Below, piece after piece: positions 52,018 to 56,090 of a stretch of 56,090 bases of DNA (positions are counted from its first letter, which is position 1; each line of letters opens with the position of its first letter). The stretch is taken from positions 1 to 56,090 of the forward strand of contig WGNQ01000015.1 in assembly GCA_016124455.1 (NCBI GenBank), given 5' to 3'. This stretch comes from Sideroxydans sp. GTDB taxonomy: Bacteria > Pseudomonadota > Gammaproteobacteria > Burkholderiales > Gallionellaceae. The translations under genes were made by a program, and so were the position numbers. The notes beneath the pieces are model-generated. The model was not told where the DNA came from. It did not search any database and worked only from the letters and a program-made list of their open reading frames with translations.

Positions 52018-52365
52018 ATGGCCATCTCTGGCATCAACACCACATCATCAACGCCTGAAGCTGTCAGTTCGATCTTCGGCAATGCCGCCGCCGCAGCGGT
52101 CAGCAACGCGCAGAATGCCGAGCAACAGGCCTCTGCCGTAGTCTCCATTTCGAAGCAAGGCCAGGCACTCAGCCAGACCGGCAAAACGAACCAGGCGCAG
52201 CAGTCCAGCCAGGCGCAGGCCGCAAACAACAGCCAGTCTCCCCAGACCGCCGAAAACCGCGAAACCCGTCCCGGGGAAGCCGCAGAAAAACCCGGCATCC
52301 AATTGCTGGAAGGCGACAAAAACAACACGCCCAACCAGGGCAACCGCGTCAACACCTACGCATAA
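52018..52365 (+). CDS. Gln/Ala-rich small protein of unknown function
   Basis: A 115-residue protein starting at ATG 52018 with GGGAGAG just upstream. The first half is Ala/Ser/Gln-rich and probably helical (NAAAAAVSNAQNAEQQASA), the middle is Gln/Asn-rich and low in complexity, and the C-terminus is polar (GIQLLEGDKNN). No membrane segment or signal is seen. It lies 15 bases before ygfZ, so the two may be co-transcribed. I do not recognise a family. Confidence 0.6.
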   Translation: MAISGINTTSSTPEAVSSIFGNAAAAAVSNAQNAEQQASAVVSISKQGQALSQTGKTNQAQQSSQAQAANNSQSPQTAENRETRPGEAAEKPGIQLLEGDKNNTPNQGNRVNTYA

Positions 52366-52380
52366 CCGGCACCAGACACC

Positions 52381-53409
52381 ATGAATCCAGACTGGCAGAA
52401 CTTTCTGCAGCAGCAGGCTGCATCCCTGCATGACGGCATCGCACAGCATTTCGGCGATGCGCAAGGCGAACTCTCCACCGCAAAGACCTGTACCGTAATG
52501 TGCGACCTGGGCCAGTTCGGCATCCTCAAGGTCGCCGGCGAAGATGCGCAAAGTTTCCTGCAAAACCTGTGCAGCAGCGATGTGCGCGAAGTCTCCGCGC
52601 AACGCGCCCAGCTCAGCAGCTTCAACAGCGCCAAAGGGCGCATGCTGGCAACCTTCCTGATCTGGCAGGCCGACGGCGACTATTTCCTGCAGCTGCCGCG
52701 CAGCCTGTGCGCCGCGATGCTGAAGAAGCTGTCCATGTACGTGCTGCGCGCCAAGGTGAAAATCACCGACGTCAGCGATGAACTGGTCTGCCTGGGTCTT
52801 GCCGGCAGCGAGGCCGGTTCGCTGATCGAGGAATGCTTCACCTCGATACCGCAGGATGCCATGTCGGCCGTGCAGCACAATCACGGCACCGTCATTCGCC
52901 TCGGCGACAATCGCTACCAGATCGTCACCACGCCGCAACAGGCTCCCTCGCTATGGAAATGCCTGAACGACGGCGCCCGCCCGGCCGGTTCGCATTGCTG
53001 GGACTGGCTCAATATCCGTGCCGGGGTACCTGTCATCCTGCCTGCCACGCAAGAGCAGTTCGTACCGCAGATGGCCAACCTCGAACTGATCGGCGGGGTG
53101 AATTTCAAGAAGGGCTGCTATCCCGGCCAGGAAATCGTGGCGCGCATGCAATACCTCGGCAAGCTCAAACGACGCATGTACCTGGCCCATGTTGCCGGCG
53201 ATGCCCAGGCTGGCAACGAACTCTACAGCGTGGAAATGGACGGCCAGTCTTGCGGCATGGTGATCAACGCTACGCCATCACCCGATGGCGGCTGCGATCT
53301 GCTGGCCGTGCTGCAGATCAGCAGCCACGACAGCCACCCCGTGCACCTCGGCTCGCTGCAGGGCCCGGCACTTGAGTTTCAGCCACTGCCCTATCCCATT
53401 CCCGCCTGA
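52381..53409 (+). CDS. ygfZ: tRNA-modifying / Fe-S assembly protein YgfZ (GcvT-like folate-binding)
   Basis: A 342-residue folate-dependent protein that supports Fe-S enzymes such as MiaB. The diagnostic motif KGCYPGQEIVAR (with the essential Cys) lies near residue 241, and the GcvT-like fold is seen from DLGQFGILKVAGEDAQSFLQN onward. ATG 52381 follows the small protein stop by 15 bases. It is the last ordinary chromosomal gene before the integron cassette array. Confidence 0.93.
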   Translation: MNPDWQNFLQQQAASLHDGIAQHFGDAQGELSTAKTCTVMCDLGQFGILKVAGEDAQSFLQNLCSSDVREVSAQRAQLSSFNSAKGRMLATFLIWQADGDYFLQLPRSLCAAMLKKLSMYVLRAKVKITDVSDELVCLGLAGSEAGSLIEECFTSIPQDAMSAVQHNHGTVIRLGDNRYQIVTTPQQAPSLWKCLNDGARPAGSHCWDWLNIRAGVPVILPATQEQFVPQMANLELIGGVNFKKGCYPGQEIVARMQYLGKLKRRMYLAHVAGDAQAGNELYSVEMDGQSCGMVINATPSPDGGCDLLAVLQISSHDSHPVHLGSLQGPALEFQPLPYPIPA

Positions 53410-53536
53410 CGGATTTTTGCATCGGCTCGAGAAAGCGCAGGGCAACCAGAGCGATCACCATAACCGACTGCTCTTCGGCCAAAGCAGAAATTTCTAGTGA
53501 ATTGGGATTTCTTCTTGTTTGTAGCAGTTATCAGAC

Positions 53537-53596
53537 TTTCAACGTTTGACATGAGGGGCCGCCGTTAGGCGGTCCCTCTCGATAAATGGGTTGGGC
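53537..53596 (-). repeat. attC site 0, terminal site of the cassette array
   Basis: On the minus strand the R'' box is GCCCAAC (53596-53590) and the R' box GTTGAAA (53543-53537). Between them GAGGGACCGCC TAAC GGCGGCCCCTC forms a near-perfect stem. It closes the leftmost cassette. R' departs from GTTRRRY at its last base, so this end may have decayed. Confidence 0.75.
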
Positions 53597-53609
53597 CTCA
53601 TGTGCTCGC

Positions 53610-54197
53610 TCATACGATTAGGTGGTTGTAGTAGAAATTCGAATCGAGTCGGAGAAGAACTGACTCTGGTTGTAGCTCTCGAGTCGTATCCTTCGGTGAA
53701 AGAACCGTGCTTGGTGGAACGGCAAGGGTTCGAGCGTAGTAATGAAAGGTAATAATCAGCAATGCCCCCAGCGCGTTCAGCGCGTTCTTGAGAGTGGCCT
53801 CATTGAAATGTGCGTCACGCTCGTGTTTTACATTGTTGTAGCTGCGCCACCAGTCCGGGTTTGTAGCGCCAACCCAGTTAGACCACGGCTTAAACGAGAG
53901 GCCGTAACGCGAAACAAATACCTCCGTATTTGGAAGGTCAGGGATGGCCAACAAAAGAGTGGCTTTGTAATCGTTGATATTTCCACGTGGGGCCGCTGAA
54001 TTGATATTTTCGCAAAGAAGTTTTGCGACCACATCAACTTCCGAAGCCGCTGCAAACAACAAATGGGCAAGCTCTATCGAGAACGTGTCGAAGTTCGGAT
54101 CGCAAAATTCAATATAGCGAGAGACTGCTTCGAGGTCACGCTCAAGAGCTACGAAGTAGTTCCAATGGAGTTTTCGCGTGGTTACATGAATTGTCAC
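53610..54197 (-). CDS. Cassette-encoded protein of unknown function with HEPN-like KH motif
   Basis: A 195-residue protein in the leftmost cassette. GTG 54197 is the likely start, with AAGGAG six bases upstream just inside the cassette end; a TTG at 54221 would start inside the attC core and is less likely. The protein is helical and ends a conserved-looking stretch WWRSYNNVKHERDAHFNEATLKNALNALGAL in two pieces; the N-x-x-K-H-x-R pattern recalls HEPN-type helical proteins, but the fold is not proven. No membrane segment. It may be a defence-related or stress protein; the function is unknown. Confidence 0.65.
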   Translation of the reverse strand: MTIHVTTRKLHWNYFVALERDLEAVSRYIEFCDPNFDTFSIELAHLLFAAASEVDVVAKLLCENINSAAPRGNINDYKATLLLAIPDLPNTEVFVSRYGLSFKPWSNWVGATNPDWWRSYNNVKHERDAHFNEATLKNALNALGALLIITFHYYARTLAVPPSTVLSPKDTTRELQPESVLLRLDSNFYYNHLIV

Positions 54198-54215
54198 AGG
54201 CAACTCCTTTATGAG

Positions 54216-54302
54216 GCCCAACGCGGAGCTAAGGGGCGCTGAGCCGCGTAGCGGCGAAGCGTCCCAGTGAGCGAAGCGAACGACTTGAGCGCCTTGTTGG
54301 GC
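54216..54302 (-). repeat. attC site 1
   Basis: An 87-base site. On the minus strand: R'' GCCCAAC (54302-54296), then GCGCTCAAGTCGTTCG, a central stem GGGACGCTTCGCCGC with GCGGCTCAGCGCCCC, CTTAGCTCCGC and R' GTTGGGC (54222-54216). The best match in this window to the VCR-like attC consensus. Confidence 0.9.
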
Positions 54303-54305
54303 GAC

Positions 54306-54671
54306 TTACCTGCCAACGATCTTAAATCTCAGGATTTTTCCTTTTTGGTTCCTTACAGTCATAGATTTTCCGTCCTTAGACAAAAGAGTGAACTGCTCAG
54401 ACGAGTTATCGCTACTGATTTCAAGAACCCCATCAACGATTCGCCATTTCAAAATGGGGCCGGTAACTGGACCGCTCTTCTGGCCGAATGTTGCAGCAAC
54501 CAATCCATTTTGACCGAAGCGAAGAACTTCTACGATGGTCGGATCATCTAGGCTCAGGGCGAGGCCTATAACATCTCGCCGAGACCACTGGATTGAGGAC
54601 TCAGCAACCGCTGAACTGGCTGAAAATAGAAGCAACCAGCCATACAAAAAAGCAGCAAATGTGCCCCACAT
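54306..54671 (-). CDS. Cassette-encoded exported protein of unknown function
   Basis: A 121-residue protein from the second cassette. ATG 54671 is eight bases from the attC boundary. It starts with a signal peptide (MWGTFAAFLYGWLLLFSASSAVA), so the mature part of about 97 residues is exported. The mature domain is beta-rich and alternates polar and hydrophobic residues (PILKWRIVDGVLEIS, then KSMTVRNQKGKILRFKI), like a small lipocalin-type or beta-barrel domain. No family recognised. The stop falls three bases before attC 1. Confidence 0.65.
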   Translation of the reverse strand: MWGTFAAFLYGWLLLFSASSAVAESSIQWSRRDVIGLALSLDDPTIVEVLRFGQNGLVAATFGQKSGPVTGPILKWRIVDGVLEISSDNSSEQFTLLSKDGKSMTVRNQKGKILRFKIVGR

Positions 54672-54678
54672 ATATTCC

Positions 54679-54737
54679 GCCCAACGTGGAGTTAAGGGGC
54701 GCGCTTTAGAGCGTCCCGCTTGAACGAAGGGTTAGAG
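54679..54737 (-). repeat. attC site 2
   Basis: A compact 59-base site. On the minus strand: R'' CTCTAAC (54737-54731), CTTCGTTCAAGCGGGACGC, a short stem with loop TCTAAAG, GCGCCCCTTAACTCCAC and R' GTTGGGC (54685-54679). The brnA stop codon lies inside it, as is common for cassette genes. Confidence 0.88.
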
Positions 54738-54958
54738 CCTAACATTTCGAGACGCTCTGCAAGCCACACCTTAATAATGGACTGTCGAGTTACACCAAGC
54801 TTTCCGGCCTCGCGGTCTAATGATTCAATCATCCATGTGGGGAAATCAACATTAACGCGCTTTTGCTCTTGCAATACCCTCTTGGCCTTGGATAAATCCA
54901 GTGAGGCGGTAATATCAACCCCCTCATCAAACTGCTGTTCAAATTTTTTAGCTTTCAT
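54692..54958 (-). CDS. brnA: BrnA antitoxin of a BrnTA toxin-antitoxin pair
   Basis: An 88-residue protein with the BrnA N-terminal pattern FDEGVDITASLDLS and a C-terminal ribbon-helix-helix region (VNVDFPTWMIESLDREAGKLGVTRQSIIKVWLAERL in two parts). BrnA neutralises BrnT and represses its own promoter. It overlaps the toxin gene by eleven bases and has AGGAGG upstream of ATG 54958. The coding region ends inside attC 2, so the last residues are encoded by the recombination site. Confidence 0.88.
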   Translation of the reverse strand: MKAKKFEQQFDEGVDITASLDLSKAKRVLQEQKRVNVDFPTWMIESLDREAGKLGVTRQSIIKVWLAERLEMLGSNPSFKRDALKRAP

Positions 54959-55211
54959 AGAGTGCTACCTCCTCGATTCGTGAGCGGCGAACAGAAATGA
55001 GCCGAATATTTGTGCCCCTGTAAGTGATGACGGCAGACCAACACTTTTCGTAAATCAGCCCAATCACGAGGTATCTCGGCTCATCTTCTGTTTTTGCGGG
55101 AATTTCCAAAAGCCTCGGGTCGTCCCACAATACCTGAGCATCGTTAAAGCTGATGCCATGCTTGAGAAGATTAGTCTGGCTTTTTGCCTCGTCAAATTCA
55201 AAAGTAATCAT
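54948..55211 (-). CDS. brnT: BrnT ribonuclease toxin of a BrnTA pair
   Basis: An 87-residue toxin of the BrnT (RelE-like ribonuclease) family. The motif FDEAKSQTNLLKHGISFNDA and the later RYLVIGLI...ITYRG...LISVRRS are characteristic; the catalytic lysine, histidine and arginines are present. It is upstream of its antitoxin, the usual BrnTA order. No Shine-Dalgarno lies before ATG 55211; instead a palindrome directly abuts it, so the mRNA may be leaderless. Confidence 0.9.
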   Translation of the reverse strand: MITFEFDEAKSQTNLLKHGISFNDAQVLWDDPRLLEIPAKTEDEPRYLVIGLIYEKCWSAVITYRGTNIRLISVRRSRIEEVALYES

Positions 55212-55228
55212 GGTATAAAAAATATACC
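55212..55228. promoter_or_regulatory. BrnTA operator/promoter palindrome
   Basis: GGTATA (55212-55217) and TATACC (55223-55228) form a perfect inverted repeat around AAAAA, immediately before the brnT start. On the minus strand TATATT can act as -10 with transcription starting at or within a few bases of ATG. The antitoxin probably binds this palindrome, giving autoregulation. Confidence 0.7.
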
Positions 55229-55264
55229 GTTATTAGTAAAAAAGCAAGGCTCGGTGTATGAAGG

Positions 55265-55345
55265 CTCTAACGTAGAGGTAAGGGGCGCCGCTTTAGCGGC
55301 GTCCCAGCGTAGCGAAGCGGAGCGAACTTGACCGCCATGTTAGGG
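55265..55345 (-). repeat. attC site 3
   Basis: An 81-base site. On the minus strand: R'' CCCTAAC (55345-55339), GGTCAAGTTCGCTCCGC, a central GGGACGCCGCTAAAGCGGCGCCCC stem, CTTACCTCTAC and R' GTTAGAG (55271-55265). The TAA stop of the next gene lies inside R'' at 55342-55340. Confidence 0.88.
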
Positions 55346-55690
55346 GTTGTCTTTCAGAGGAACCTCAATAATTGCGATGTCCTTGGCGCGCTCCAAGATT
55401 TTAATGGTGTCCTCGACAGACAAACCTTCTGTGTGGACGACTTCATTGTCTCTAGAGGTGATGATGACTTTGCGATTTGACTTTGCTTTAAGCCAGGCAA
55501 CGATAACCACAGCTAGGGCACCCCAAGGGGTTGCCTCTTTTACGGCGGAGAAAACATCAATGATCCACCCAGCAGCCATTGGCCCTTCGGCCAACTGGAT
55601 ACGACGGCTGAACTCAATGCCGTTGGCAGATAGCGCCTCGGTAAAAGAAGTGGCGCTGTCTTTGAACACATGAACCGGAAGAGATGACAT
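55340..55690 (-). CDS. Cassette-encoded 116-aa protein with one membrane helix
   Basis: A 116-residue protein in the fourth cassette. An N-terminal half (MSSLPVHVFKDSATSFTEAL) leads to one hydrophobic segment near residues 54-67 (ATPWGALAVVIVAWLKAKS), then a small alpha/beta tail (KVIITSRDNEVVHTEGLSVEDTIKIL). This layout recalls EACC1-type effector-associated components, but the match is weak. TAGGG precedes ATG 55690 at eight bases. Its TAA stop is inside the attC R'' box. Function unknown. Confidence 0.65.
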   Translation of the reverse strand: MSSLPVHVFKDSATSFTEALSANGIEFSRRIQLAEGPMAAGWIIDVFSAVKEATPWGALAVVIVAWLKAKSNRKVIITSRDNEVVHTEGLSVEDTIKILERAKDIAIIEVPLKDNP

Positions 55691-55813
55691 GTTGATTACC
55701 CTAAAAGGAAATAAAACGAGGCGGCTCTACTTGGCATGGAAGCTCTTTGAGTCGGCAGCAAAGATGCTGGTAAACGGAAATGTTGAGATTGAATTTCGCG
55801 CCGCATCGAAAAC

Positions 55814-55924
55814 CCCTAACGTAAAGCTAACCAGCCGCCCTGCGGAAGAAAGGACAGAGAAATGAACACGCAAACCGATGGAAAACACGCAGTAGGGCGG
55901 TCGGTGTTGAGCGATGGGTTAGAG
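55814..55924 (-). repeat. attC site 4
   Basis: A long, 111-base site. On the minus strand: R'' CTCTAAC (55924-55918), ATCGCTCAACACCGACCGCCCTAC, a long variable middle, GCAGGGCGGCTGGTTAGCTTTAC and R' GTTAGGG (55820-55814). The arms ACCGACCGCCCT and AGGGCGGCTGGT give the terminal stem. It ends the cassette whose gene is interrupted by the IS to its right. Confidence 0.8.
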
Positions 55925-55951
55925 GATTGGATTGTGAGGATCATGGTTGAC
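55925..55951 (-). pseudogene. 3' remnant of a cassette gene interrupted by the IS
   Basis: On the minus strand this stretch translates as ...PVNHDPHNPIL followed by TAA inside the attC 4 R'' box, the normal way a cassette gene ends. The frame runs directly into the left end of the IS, so only the last eight to ten codons remain. Too short to assign a function. Confidence 0.4.
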
Positions 55952-56090
55952 GGGGGTGTAAGAATTTTTGTGTAAACGGTCATTTGGCAGGAAACTGCCG
56001 GAACATTGTTAGGAGTAGAAATGACCGTATCAAAAGCACTACCCGCAGAACTAATCGACAGCCTGCTGTCTGGATATAAGAAACCCGAAG
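55952..56090 (+). mobile_element. Left end of an IS256-family insertion sequence (truncated by the window)
   Basis: The element appears to start at GGGGGTGTAAGAATTTTTG (about 55952), with a repeated GTGTAA motif that fits an IS256-type terminal repeat, and carries a transposase start at 56021. It is inserted in the cassette gene at the right end of the array. The rest of the element, including the right repeat and target duplication, is outside. Confidence 0.7.
56021..56090 (+). CDS. IS256-family transposase, N-terminal fragment
   Basis: The first 23 residues (MTVSKALPAELIDSLLSGYK then KPE) match the usual N-terminus of IS256-family DDE transposases, which continue with DLIGENGLLKQL. AGGAG lies six bases before ATG 56021. 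Only this start is visible; catalytic residues are beyond the window. Confidence 0.8.
   Translation, partial: MTVSKALPAELIDSLLSGYKKPE

Larger units (their letters stand above)
53537..55924 (-). mobile_element. Integron gene-cassette array, at least four complete cassettes
   Basis: Five sites with attC architecture alternate with short genes that all read leftward. Adjacent core boxes match cassette logic: for example R' box GTTGGGCCTC at one end of the 53610-54197 cassette is the exact complement of the GAGGCCCAAC at its other end, and the same holds for the other three. On the minus strand each site reads R''-AAC ... CTCAAG/CAAG ... CCCCTTA ... GTTRRRY, matching attC consensus, and each gene stops beside or inside its attC. 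So the array runs right to left; the integrase and attI should be to the right, outside the window. The left end lies 128 bases after ygfZ. Confidence 0.88.

Noticed and set aside
55689-55865. Plus-strand frame of 58 codons in the fourth cassette, sharing CATG with the start of the minus-strand gene
   Set aside because: A GGAAGAG lies upstream, but the frame reads against the cassette direction and runs through the attC 4 arm. More likely an accident in the leader of the 116-aa gene. Kept in mind because the two starts overlap.

Overview
The window reads as a chromosome segment of a betaproteobacterium, most likely of the Nitrosomonadales/Gallionellales kind. The reasons are the gene orders tig-clpP-clpX-lon-hupB-tRNA-ppiD and sdhCDAB-sdhE-gltA-sucA-sucB, a system I ccmABCDEFGHI operon, and the high-GC coding style. 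The species assignment is inference from gene content only.

Layout. (1) 1-7485 is the right end of a prophage: a tail/decoration tail-end (glycosyltransferase-like fragment, DUF2793 protein), a lysis cassette (one-TM protein, holin, GH24 endolysin, Rz with a nested Rz1), then a leftward cargo operon of a small HTH protein, an m5C DNA methyltransferase, an McrB-like AAA+ protein and a DUF2357/PD-(D/E)XK nuclease. Together these look like an McrBC-type restriction-modification module. A fragment resembling the 3' end of tmRNA (ssrA) at about 7452-7486, followed by a strong terminator, marks the prophage border. (2) 7500-20400 holds a tiny membrane protein, moeA, a Hanks-type kinase, the complete leftward ccmABCDEFGHI cytochrome c maturation operon, fabI and ppiD. 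(3) 20438-27500 is the protein quality-control block: tRNA-Asp, tRNA-Val, hupB, lon, clpX, clpP, tig, a second tiny membrane protein paralogous to the first, and tRNA-Leu. (4) 27501-37421 is a leftward TCA-cycle block (sdhC, sdhD, sdhA, sdhB, sdhE, gltA, sucA, sucB) ending with an acrylyl-CoA reductase-like oxidoreductase. (5) 37636-39969 is ectABC for the compatible solute ectoine, then mdh and acs read rightward. (6) 43200-53409 holds two tiny membrane proteins, an mltD-type lytic transglycosylase, a four-gene Yej/Opp-like peptide ABC importer, a Gln/Ala-rich small protein and ygfZ.

(7) 53537-55924 is an integron cassette array read on the minus strand, with five attC sites and four complete cassettes: a 195-aa protein with an HEPN-like KH motif, a secreted 121-aa protein, a brnT-brnA toxin-antitoxin pair, and a 116-aa membrane-anchored protein. 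A fifth cassette is cut off by the left end of an IS256-family insertion sequence that runs off the window. No integrase is in view; from the orientation it would have to lie to the right.

The least ordinary parts are the two accessory ends: the restriction-modification cargo next to the prophage border, and the cassette array abutting ygfZ. A smaller curiosity is the pair of paralogous micro-membrane proteins at 7812 and 27136 that also share a GCCTATAATG promoter element.
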